Below the pieces are notes generated by a model. It made no database searches. It was given only the letters and a program-made list of their open reading frames with translations, and was not told the origin of the DNA. Shown piece after piece: positions 9,083 to 16,302 of a DNA stretch of 43,817 nucleotides. Origin of the DNA: Lentisphaerota bacterium (lineage in GTDB: Bacteria; Verrucomicrobiota; Kiritimatiellia; RFP12; UBA1067); NCBI GenBank assembly GCA_015061665.1, contig SUWC01000020.1, forward strand, positions 1-43,817, written 5' to 3'. The number at the start of each line of letters is the position of its first letter. Positions within the stretch are counted from its first letter, which is position 1. Both the position numbers and the translations under genes were made by a program.

Positions 9083-11038
9083 ATGAAAACGAAGACATTG
9101 ATGATAACTGCGCTCGTCGCGCTGTCGGCGACGATGGTGAACGCCGAGCTCATGCTCACCGAGTGGGGCGCGAAGGTGACGAGCGAAAACGCGCTGCGCG
9201 AGTATCCGCGTCCGCAGATGGAGCGAAAGAACTGGACGTGCCTGAACGGCGACTGGGACTACGCGATCACGCCTATCGTCGACGCGCCGGTCCGCCCCGG
9301 GAAGTGGGACGGCAAGATACGCGTCCCGTTCGCGCTTGAGTCGCCGCTTTCAGGATGCAACGGACGCCTCCTCGCGCCGCACGAGTACCTCTGGTACACG
9401 CGCAAGATCACGCTGGACCCGAAGCCGGGCGAGAGGATACTTCTCCATTTCGGAGCGGTCGACTTCCGCGCGATGGTGTTTCTCGGACACGACGAGGTCG
9501 CCTCGACGCCGCACGACGGCGGACAGCTTCCGTTCACCGTCGACCTCACGCCTTTTGCGAAGAAGGGCGAGAACGAGCTTACCGTGCTTGTGTGGGATCC
9601 GACCGAGGACTTCATCCAGAGCCGCGGCAAGCAGGCGTTCCGTACGCACATGTGCTTCTACACGCGCGTCAGCGGCATCTGGCAGACGGTGTGGATGGAG
9701 ACGGTTCCGGAGAGGCACATCGCCGACTACGACGTGACGACGGACATCGACAAGGGCGAGGTCACGTTCACATTCAAAGTCGACGGCCTCAAGTACGGTG
9801 ATGTGGAATGTGGAAATGTGAAAGTGTTTCCAATTCCCAGTGCCAATTCCCAATTAGGCGCTATCGGCAATTCTACATTGACGACGCTCAATGCGTCTTT
9901 CAAGCCCGGCGAGCCGGTGAAGATCAAGATGCCCAAGAACTTCAAGCTCTGGAGCCCCGATTCGCCGAATCTGTACCGTTTCACGGCGACGTTCGGCGGC
10001 GACGTCGTCAAGGGCTACTTCGCGATGCGCAAGTTCGAGCGGCGGCGTGACGCGAAGGGCGTGTGGCGCTTCTTCCTCAACAACGAGCCGTACTTCGTCA
10101 TGGCGACGCTCGACCAGGGATGGTGGCCCGACGGACTTCTAACTCCGCCTTCGGAGGAGGCGATGGCGTTCGACATCAAGACGCTCAAGGACTGCGGGTT
10201 CAATACGATGCGCAAGCACATAAAGGTTGAGCCGCTCAGGTACTACGCGCTCTGCGACAAGATGGGGCTGCTCGTCATACAGGACATGCCGTGCTGCAAT
10301 TTCGACCCGTGCGCACCGTTCAACTGGCACAACGTGAAGGGCTATGGACTTTTCCGCGAGGAGCTCAAGGGGCTTGTCGACCACCTGAGAAAGGTCCCGT
10401 CCATAGTGATGTGGGTTCCGTACAACGAAGGCTGGGGCCAGCACGACCGCGCGCTTTCGCATTTCACGCTTGACTTCGTCAAGAAGTACGACCCGACCCG
10501 GCTTGTGGACGGCCCGTCCGGCTGGTCGGACTGGGATGGAGGAGACGTCCATCCTCCGCGCGCCCGCGTCTTCACCACGCCGCACCGTCCGGAAGGCGAG
10601 TGCGAGCCTGCGGACGCCGTCGACTATCACATCTACCGCGGGCCAGGAATGCCGCGCGTGAACGACAGGCGCGTATCGTTCCTCGGTGAGTTCGGCGGAC
10701 TCGGACATCCCGTCGAGGGCCACATCTGGCGCGCGTTCGACCAGGCGAAGTCTCTCGGCGGCAAGCATACCGGCGACTGGGGCTACGGCGGAATCAACGA
10801 TACCAAGACGCGCGAAGGACTGGAGAAGACGTATCTCGGGCTTATGGACAAGCTCGGCGAGCTCGCCGAGAAGGGGCTAGGCGGCTCTGTCTACACGCAG
10901 ACGACCGACGTCGAGATCGAGATCAACGGACTTCTCACCTACGACCGCAAGGTCCTCAAGTTCAATCCCGACGTCCTGAAGAAGGCGCACGAGGAAGTCA
11001 TCTCGCGCTTCATGAAGAGCGCGACGGGCAAGCAATAA
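9083..11038 (+). CDS. GH2 family glycosidase (beta-galactosidase-like), secreted
   Basis: This 651-residue protein has a signal peptide cut near MVNAELM, then a sugar-binding jelly roll (about 25-210), an immunoglobulin-like domain (about 215-320) and a TIM barrel (about 325-640). The acid/base Glu is E449 in WVPYNEGWGQ and the nucleophile is E536 in FLGEFGG, as in family GH2. Substrate specificity (beta-galactoside, alpha-L-arabinopyranoside or beta-glucuronide) cannot be decided by eye. It lacks the extra C-terminal domains of LacZ. Oddly, the immunoglobulin-like domain carries an AT-rich in-frame stretch at 9807-9879 that looks like a dispersed repeat. The first 62 residues are almost identical, also in DNA, to the broken copy at 29551. 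It follows PL11 by 15 bases and precedes GH29 by 25. Confidence 0.9.
   Translation: MKTKTLMITALVALSATMVNAELMLTEWGAKVTSENALREYPRPQMERKNWTCLNGDWDYAITPIVDAPVRPGKWDGKIRVPFALESPLSGCNGRLLAPHEYLWYTRKITLDPKPGERILLHFGAVDFRAMVFLGHDEVASTPHDGGQLPFTVDLTPFAKKGENELTVLVWDPTEDFIQSRGKQAFRTHMCFYTRVSGIWQTVWMETVPERHIADYDVTTDIDKGEVTFTFKVDGLKYGDVECGNVKVFPIPSANSQLGAIGNSTLTTLNASFKPGEPVKIKMPKNFKLWSPDSPNLYRFTATFGGDVVKGYFAMRKFERRRDAKGVWRFFLNNEPYFVMATLDQGWWPDGLLTPPSEEAMAFDIKTLKDCGFNTMRKHIKVEPLRYYALCDKMGLLVIQDMPCCNFDPCAPFNWHNVKGYGLFREELKGLVDHLRKVPSIVMWVPYNEGWGQHDRALSHFTLDFVKKYDPTRLVDGPSGWSDWDGGDVHPPRARVFTTPHRPEGECEPADAVDYHIYRGPGMPRVNDRRVSFLGEFGGLGHPVEGHIWRAFDQAKSLGGKHTGDWGYGGINDTKTREGLEKTYLGLMDKLGELAEKGLGGSVYTQTTDVEIEINGLLTYDRKVLKFNPDVLKKAHEEVISRFMKSATGKQ
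9807..9879 (+). repeat. In-frame AT-rich repeat inserted in the GH2 gene
   Basis: This 73-base stretch differs sharply in base use from the surrounding gene. It contains two direct copies of CCAATTCCCA (9830-9839 and 9843-9852) and is bounded by an imperfect inverted repeat, AATGTGGAAATG (9807-9818) against CAATTCTACATT (9868-9879), 10 of 12 pairs matching. It is read as VECGNVKVFPIPSANSQLGA and following residues, resembling the PIPNSQ-type translation of common CCAATTCCC intergenic repeats. The reading frame stays open through it. A selfish or simple-sequence insertion tolerated in a loop is the most likely reading (inference). Confidence 0.55.
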
Positions 11039-11063
11039 GGGTAACACTTAAGGAGACAGGTAC

Positions 11064-12545
11064 ATGACGACAGCAGCTCTCATCGCAGCGGCGTTTCTCC
11101 CGACATGGGGTTCGCTAGAAGCGCAGTACAAAGTGCCAGAGTGGTTCGAGGACGCGAAATTCGGCATCTTCTGCCACTGGGGCGTGCAATGCGTACCCGA
11201 AGCAGGCGACTGGTACGCGCGCCACATGTATGGCGACCCGCGCCGCGGGCAGGGCAGGTTCCACCGCGACCGCTACGGCGACCCGAAAGAGTATGGCTTC
11301 AAGGATCTGATCCCATTCTGGACGGCGCACAGGTGGAGGCCGGACGAGCTCTGCGCGCTCTACAAGAAGATGGGCGCGAAGTACATCGTCGCGATGGCGA
11401 ACCACCACGACAACTTCGACAACTGGGACTCTCCGCTCCAGCCATGGAACTCCGTCAACATGGGCCCGAAACGCGACATCCTGAAGGCGTGGGCAAAAGC
11501 CGCAGAGGCAAGCGGACTTCGCTTCGGCGCGAGCTTCCACGCCGCACACGCATGGACGTGGATGGAGCCTTCGCGCGACTACGACGGGCTCGCGACGAAG
11601 GAGGACGGCAAGGGCAAGTGGTGGGAAGGCTTCGACCCGCAAATGCTGTACTGGCAGAACCATACTCCCTCGCCCGACTACAAGAATCTCGGGCTTATCA
11701 ACAAGCGCTGGGCCTGGGGGCACGGCGCGTCCAAGCCGTCCGACGCCTTCATGGAAAACTTCAAGGGGCGCGTCATGGATGTTGTCGCCAAATATAAGCC
11801 CGACGTCCTCTACTTCGACGACACGGTTCTTCCTTTCTGGCCGCTGAACGAATCGAAGACCGGCCTTGAGATCGCGGCAGAGTTCTACAATGCGAACATG
11901 AGTCAGCACGGCGGCAGGCTGGAGGCGGTGCTTACGGGCAAGGTCCTGGGTGAGAAGGAGCGCAAGTCTATCGTGTGGGACGTCGAGCGCGGCACTCCGC
12001 AGACGCCCATGTTCCCGCACTGGCAGACTTGCTCGTGCATCGGCGAGTGGCACTACAACCGCGACGCCAGCAACCGCAACCGCTACAAGGGCGCCGGCAC
12101 GGTCCTGCGTCTTCTCGCAGACATCGTCTCGAAGAACGGCAACCTGCTCCTTTCGATACCTATTCGTGCCGATGGCTCGATCGACGAGAAGGAGCTCGCC
12201 GTTTGCGAAGACATCGCCGCCTGGATGGCTGTCAACGGCGAGGCGATCTTCGGCACCGTCCCGTGGAAGGTGTGCGGGGAGGGTCCGCAGCTCTCGAAAA
12301 CCCCGCCGCTCAGTGGACAGGGGTTCAACGAAGGTCGCATCCCGCAGGCCACCCGCGAGGACATTCGCTATACAGCGTCCAAGGACGGCAAGACCGTCTA
12401 CGCAATTGCGCTCGTGCCGCCGCCCGAAGGCGAGAAGCCCGTCTGCGGCGAACTTGAAAAGGCAGGCATCGCCCTTGGCGAGCGCCTGACGCAGGTTAAG
12501 GACTTCCCCGCTGTCTGGAAGTGCCACGCCAAGCCGGGCAAGTGA
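11064..12545 (+). CDS. GH29 alpha-L-fucosidase
   Basis: The 493-residue protein should release alpha-L-fucose from glycan ends by a retaining mechanism. Family hallmarks are WFEDAKFGIFCHWGV near residue 27, the HHDNFDNWDS segment, and KPDVLYFDD, where D252 is the likely nucleophile. The acid/base residue cannot be placed with confidence. The length fits the catalytic domain plus a short C-terminal beta domain. The signal peptide is short (AALIAAAFLPTWG), so export is probable but less clear than for its neighbours. AAGGAG at 11050-11055 precedes the ATG by 8 bases. It belongs to the six-gene unit starting at 212; fucose could come from pectin side chains or from fucosylated xyloglucan. Confidence 0.92.
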   Translation: MTTAALIAAAFLPTWGSLEAQYKVPEWFEDAKFGIFCHWGVQCVPEAGDWYARHMYGDPRRGQGRFHRDRYGDPKEYGFKDLIPFWTAHRWRPDELCALYKKMGAKYIVAMANHHDNFDNWDSPLQPWNSVNMGPKRDILKAWAKAAEASGLRFGASFHAAHAWTWMEPSRDYDGLATKEDGKGKWWEGFDPQMLYWQNHTPSPDYKNLGLINKRWAWGHGASKPSDAFMENFKGRVMDVVAKYKPDVLYFDDTVLPFWPLNESKTGLEIAAEFYNANMSQHGGRLEAVLTGKVLGEKERKSIVWDVERGTPQTPMFPHWQTCSCIGEWHYNRDASNRNRYKGAGTVLRLLADIVSKNGNLLLSIPIRADGSIDEKELAVCEDIAAWMAVNGEAIFGTVPWKVCGEGPQLSKTPPLSGQGFNEGRIPQATREDIRYTASKDGKTVYAIALVPPPEGEKPVCGELEKAGIALGERLTQVKDFPAVWKCHAKPGK

Positions 12546-12589
12546 TTCGTGGGATGAATCTGTAAATTGGAACAGAAGGGACTAACTAG

Positions 12590-14728
12590 ATGAAAAAGTG
12601 TTGCTTTGTCGTTCTCGCGGTTATCTCCGCGTCCGCTATCGCCGAGGGGGTCTCCTTTTCGGCCTACCGCCCGGACGAACTTCGTGTGACGCGTGGGCGG
12701 CGCGTCGCCAAGGAGCTCGTGCTGACGGTCGGGCGCGAGATAGAGCTGGCGCGCACGGAGTTCGCGGACAGGATCGAAGTGCGCAACGGCGCGCTCAAGG
12801 CGGTCTACGACAAAAAGTCGGGGCTTGTCTCCTTCTTTGACGCGGAGGGCCGTGCGATACTCTCGGAGAAAGAGGTTTCGGAGAAGTCCGTCGCCTTCGA
12901 CTCGCCCAAGACGGAGCGTCTGTACGGGCTCGGGCAGTTCCAGGACGGCGTTCTCGACATCCGCAACCAGCCGCGCCGCCTTACCCAGGTCAACACTCAG
13001 GTCGTCGTGCCGTTTCTCGTCTCGACGCGCAACTGGGGCCTTTACTGGAACAACTATTCGAAGATCGAGTTCAATCCGTGCGAAACGGAGATTCCGCTCT
13101 CGCCTGCCGGAGAAGGCAAGACGGAGGTCGTGAACGTCACCACCGGCCACGGCAACGCACAGGAGAAGCGGACGAACGCCGAGATGGAAGGCGTATTCGA
13201 GATTTCCGAAGCGGGACTCTACGCCTTCCAACTCGACTGCGGCGTTTCTATGGCGCGCCGACAGGTCGTCGACATCGATGGCAGGCGTGTCGTCAACAAC
13301 AGGAACCGCTGGCTGCCGCCTACGGTCGGGTTCCAGGTGGAGCTGCAGAGCGGACGCCACACGGTGCGCGTGGGAGGAGAAAAGAACGACCGACCGATCC
13401 TAAGGTTCCGCAAGGACCGGGATGAGACGCGGTTCGTGTCCGACCAGGCGGACGGCACGGACTACATCGTCTACGCCGGCGCGCCCGAGAAGGCGATCGC
13501 AGGCTTCCGCGCAGACTGCGGCGGAACCGCAGCGCTGCCAGATTGGTGCTGGGGATACTGGCACTGCCAGGAGCGCTTCCACAACCAGGCGGAGCTCCTG
13601 AAGGCCGCGCACTGGTTCGCGAACCGCAAGATACCCGTTTCCGTCATCGTGCAGGACTGGCACTGGTGGACGGACCGTACCTGGAACTCGATGGAATGGG
13701 AGCGCAGACGCTATCCGGACCCGAAGGCGATGGTTGACGAATGCCACAGCCTCGGCATGCGTGTCATGCTGAGCGTCTGGTCGAAGACATCGGGCAAGTC
13801 GGCCTTCAGAAGCGAAGTCGAGGCGGCGGGCGGGCTCGTGCCTGGTACGAACTGGATCGACTTCTCGAATCCTAAGGCAGCCGACATCTACTGGAAGTGG
13901 TTCGCAAAGAACCTGATGTCCACCGGCATTGATGCATGGTGGCTCGATGCCTGCGAGCCGGAGAACGACGATCTGGCCGGTCGCCGTATCGCACTTGGCG
14001 ACGGCAGCGTCTACCGCAACATATATCCGCTGCTCGTCAACACCGAAGCCTACCGGCGTCAGCGCGAGCTGCGTCCCGAGGCCCAGCCGCTTGTCCTCTC
14101 TCGCTCGGGCTACGCGGGCCTTGCACGCACGGCGACCGTGGTCTGGAGCGGGGACGTAGGCAGCGACTGGAGCGACTTCCGCACGCAGATACTGGCGGGA
14201 CTGAACTTCTCCATGTCGTCGCTTCCGTACTGGACAACGGATGCGGGCGGTTTCTTCCGGCCCGGAAGACAGTACACCGACAAGAACTACCACAAGCGGT
14301 TCATACGCTGGGTCCAGTTCGCGACGTTCTGCCCGGTCATGCGGCTCCATGGCAGCGGGACTGACATGACGCCGTCGCGTTTCGGTCCCAAGATGGAGAG
14401 GCTGATAGTCGAGCAGATCCGTCTTCGCGAGAGGATCAAGCCGTATGTAGCGAAGACGGCGAAAGACGTCGTGGAAAGAAACGCGACTTTCATGCGTCCG
14501 CTCTTCGACGCTCCGAAGGGATTCGAGTCGCAGTACATGTTTGGCGAGGATGTCCTTGTCTGCCCTGTGACCGCCGATGTGGAGAGGATGGAAGTCTGGC
14601 TGCCTCCAGGGAAGTGGACGGACTTCCATACCGGCGGCGTTGTAGACGGCGGCTGTGTCGTCACCGTCGCCACGCCAATCGACAGGATTCCGGTGTTTTG
14701 CCGTTCCGGGTCCGCTTTGAATAAATAG
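12590..14728 (+). CDS. GH31 alpha-glycosidase with PA14 insert (alpha-xylosidase-like)
   Basis: This 712-residue secreted enzyme begins with the signal peptide MKKCCFVVLAVISASAIAEG. An N-terminal beta domain is interrupted at about residues 195-265 by a PA14-like module (GVFEISEAGLYAFQL ... VELQSGRHTVRVGG), followed by the GH31 barrel. The nucleophile is D453 in WWLDACEPE and the acid/base is D522 in WSGDVGSDW. GH31 enzymes with a PA14 insert include alpha-xylosidases active on xyloglucan oligosaccharides, so alpha-xylosidase is the best guess; alpha-glucosidase is possible. It is the last gene of the first unit. No convincing terminator follows. Confidence 0.9.
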   Translation: MKKCCFVVLAVISASAIAEGVSFSAYRPDELRVTRGRRVAKELVLTVGREIELARTEFADRIEVRNGALKAVYDKKSGLVSFFDAEGRAILSEKEVSEKSVAFDSPKTERLYGLGQFQDGVLDIRNQPRRLTQVNTQVVVPFLVSTRNWGLYWNNYSKIEFNPCETEIPLSPAGEGKTEVVNVTTGHGNAQEKRTNAEMEGVFEISEAGLYAFQLDCGVSMARRQVVDIDGRRVVNNRNRWLPPTVGFQVELQSGRHTVRVGGEKNDRPILRFRKDRDETRFVSDQADGTDYIVYAGAPEKAIAGFRADCGGTAALPDWCWGYWHCQERFHNQAELLKAAHWFANRKIPVSVIVQDWHWWTDRTWNSMEWERRRYPDPKAMVDECHSLGMRVMLSVWSKTSGKSAFRSEVEAAGGLVPGTNWIDFSNPKAADIYWKWFAKNLMSTGIDAWWLDACEPENDDLAGRRIALGDGSVYRNIYPLLVNTEAYRRQRELRPEAQPLVLSRSGYAGLARTATVVWSGDVGSDWSDFRTQILAGLNFSMSSLPYWTTDAGGFFRPGRQYTDKNYHKRFIRWVQFATFCPVMRLHGSGTDMTPSRFGPKMERLIVEQIRLRERIKPYVAKTAKDVVERNATFMRPLFDAPKGFESQYMFGEDVLVCPVTADVERMEVWLPPGKWTDFHTGGVVDGGCVVTVATPIDRIPVFCRSGSALNK

Positions 14729-14870
14729 GTCAAACGCACATAAGTGAAAAGTGAATATAGTCCGACATGAAAATTCTGTTGGCACTCAATTCCAATGCAG
14801 GAACAGAAACTCCTGCAGATGTTTCAGAATATTATTCAGCTCCTGTATGGAAGCAGTTTGGAGGACGTCT

Positions 14871-15473
14871 ATGATAAGGAAATGTTTTTTGGCATTTGCA
14901 TTGGTTCTTTCTGGATGTAAATATTCCGAGAAAGACGATGGCAAAGCGTGGAAAGCCGCAGACTGTTTTGCGATATTAAGTGGCGAGCTTTCGCAGAATA
15001 GTATTGAGATTGCCAAGTTTAATATGGAGAAGTGTCTATGTGATCCATATAGTGTGTCCTATAAATTTTTTGATGATGACGCTTGCGCAATTTCAGTATG
15101 GGAGTTGGATGGTCGGATTCGCTCAATCAGAATCGAGTCACATTTGCCATCGCAATTCCTGACATATGTCCTTAAGGACAAATATAGCCCTAAGAATGAA
15201 GCACGGTGGTCTTATGTTGAACCACAATATGGTTTCTGTGTGCAGAATAATCATAGAGTAAGCATTCCATTAGAACGAGTTTTGAAATTATTGAATGTGA
15301 AGGATGTAATTTCTTATTCGCGGATGAATTTTGGGCCCCCAAACGCTAAAACTCAAGGGCCGGATTATTATGTCTATTGGTTTAAGATTGTTGATAGGCC
15401 GAATCTCGTAATGAATCTAACGTTGTTTTCGAAAGACTCATGGTTGATTGAAGTATTTCCAGCAGGGTCGTAA
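14871..15473 (+). CDS. AT-rich putative lipoprotein of unknown function
   Basis: A 200-residue protein with a lipoprotein signal, MIRKCFLAFALVLSGCKY, whose lipobox LSGC places the lipidated Cys at residue 16. The ATG at 14871 is chosen because GGAGG at 14860-14864 lies 6 bases upstream and gives this signal; a longer reading from 14751 would add 40 residues of no recognisable kind. I do not recognise the mature domain (AKFNMEKCLCDPYSVSYKFF, then mixed hydrophobic/polar sequence ending LIEVFPAGS). Its base use is clearly more AT-rich than its neighbours, suggesting recent acquisition or a different history. It is followed by transposase and repeat debris. Confidence 0.7.
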   Translation: MIRKCFLAFALVLSGCKYSEKDDGKAWKAADCFAILSGELSQNSIEIAKFNMEKCLCDPYSVSYKFFDDDACAISVWELDGRIRSIRIESHLPSQFLTYVLKDKYSPKNEARWSYVEPQYGFCVQNNHRVSIPLERVLKLLNVKDVISYSRMNFGPPNAKTQGPDYYVYWFKIVDRPNLVMNLTLFSKDSWLIEVFPAGS

Positions 15474-15506
15474 AAGGTCGGAGCTGGGGGGCTACAGACA
15501 TGGTTA

Positions 15507-15701
15507 CCACAGTAAAATGCCACACTAACAAGAGATTGGGATGTGATATTAGACATGAGACGTAGCCGGGCAAATTTTCCTAACCGATGCTGTCGCCAGA
15601 TCGACCGCATTGCCTATCGCGCGTTTTATGGTAAGCAATGGATGAATCGAGAGGGGCGCGCCGCTACGACAAGGAATACTTACTGTGGCAATCTACTGTG
15701 G
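15507..15701 (+). pseudogene. Degenerate fragment of a REP-associated tyrosine transposase (RAYT-like)
   Basis: From the ATG at 15555 the sequence reads MRRSRANFPNRCCRQIDRIA followed by YRAFYGK. This resembles the start of RAYT/IS200-like Y1 transposases (basic N-terminus, then a CYH-like motif and DRIAHRAFF). The expected His of the YH motif reads as Arg-Gln, and the similarity ends after about 30 codons, so this is a relic. CCACAGTA at 15507-15514 is inverted relative to TACTGTGG at 15681-15688 and 15694-15701, and the following AAGTCTGACCC is of a kind I associate with the ends of such elements. The identification rests on a short stretch and memory of the family. Confidence 0.4.
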
Positions 15702-15860
15702 CAATCAAGTCTGACCCTGTTGGCACTCTGAAACGAGGCAGTTCGCAGAAAGTTTTTGACTTCCTCGTTTGCTTCTGCGAAGCGCATCAAATCTCTCGTT
15801 TTGCACCGCCTGATTTCTTCGCGCCCTATATGCCGCGTATAGATGTCGCGGCGAGGCGCA

Positions 15861-15898
15861 AAGTTGTCTAATTTCGGGGGTGCGAAATTAGACAACTT
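15861..15898. repeat. Perfect 16-bp-arm hairpin
   Basis: AAGTTGTCTAATTTCG at 15861-15876 is exactly complementary to CGAAATTAGACAACTT at 15883-15898, around the 6-base loop GGGGTG. It is AT-rich with a GC closing pair and has no following T-run on either strand, so it is not a classical terminator. A small palindromic repeat or binding site is more likely. Confidence 0.75.
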
Positions 15899-16033
15899 GC
15901 CAGATTTCGGAATGTTTGCTAAACTTTCCGTCAATTGCTGAACGGCAAGGTTGAAACGATGGAAAGAAACATATCATGTAAATCGATAGAAAAAGTAGCC
16001 AAACTGATGTCTCCAGGGCTGGAGTGTCCGTGT

Positions 16034-16122
16034 TGACTGGGGGAAGCGGCGTCCCGCCGCTTCTGAAACGAGGAACTCTTTCGTGCTGTCTCGAAGCGGC
16101 GGGACGCCGCTTCCCCCAGTCA
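16034..16122. repeat. REP/BIME-like double palindrome
   Basis: Two 30-base arms, 16034-16063 and 16093-16122, are perfect reverse complements separated by 29 bases. Each arm is itself palindromic: GAAGCGGCG and CGCCGCTTC around a TCC (or GGA) centre. This nested symmetry is typical of REP pairs mobilised by RAYT transposases. A RAYT-like remnant lies 330 bases upstream, which supports the reading. Confidence 0.8.
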
Positions 16123-16202
16123 TCGCAGATAACCGCAGTCTGCGCAAAGCGCTCCCCTATGCATAGGGATCCTATCGGCAGATGCCGCCGCGCTGAAGTC
16201 TT

Positions 16203-16292
16203 TTGCATGATCTCTTGCGTTGTTGCATGATCACAGGATGGGTGATGGTAGCCGTTTGGGGTATATACTTCAGACGCTGAAAATGAGATAAT
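16203..16292 (+). promoter_or_regulatory. Promoter/operator block 2, upstream of the triple-enzyme fusion
   Basis: TTGGGGTATATACTT at 16256-16270 is followed, 31 bases after its first T, by the -10-like GATAAT at 16287-16292, the same geometry as at 140 and 26704. The CCATG dyad of the other two copies is absent. Instead, two direct copies of TTGCATGATC lie at 16203-16212 and 16223-16232, exactly 20 bases apart. If the -10 is real, transcription would begin near 16299, only a few bases before the ATG at 16303, so the message would be almost leaderless. Confidence 0.6.
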
Positions 16293-16302
16293 GGAGACAG
16301 TT

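Larger units (their letters stand above)
15474..16302. other. Long intergenic region with mobile-element debris and repeats
   Basis: About 830 bases without a convincing intact gene. In order it holds a RAYT-like transposase remnant flanked by inverted CCACAGTA/TACTGTGG (15507-15701), an inverted repeat TTCGCAGAA/TTCTGCGAA (15742-15750, 15773-15781), a perfect hairpin (15861-15898), a large REP-like palindrome (16034-16122), and promoter block 2 with twin TTGCATGATC repeats. The 9-mer GAAACGAGG occurs at 15730 and 16065. An 11-base version, in reverse orientation, is also found at 7-17 in the first intergenic region. Open frames here are short and lack ribosome sites. Confidence 0.7.

Noticed and set aside
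11115..12527. Long minus-strand open frame opposite the GH29 gene
   Set aside because: Same shadow effect; the fucosidase motifs on the + strand explain the region.
15680..15934. Open frame on the minus strand (about 84 residues, RRDIYTRHIGREEIRR...)
   Set aside because: It has no ATG or ribosome site, runs through the perfect hairpin and ends in the transposase debris; no family recognised. It could be a fragment of an old gene.
16042..16122. CRISPR array
   Set aside because: Only one pair of inverted arms is present, with no regularly spaced direct repeats and no cas genes in the window.
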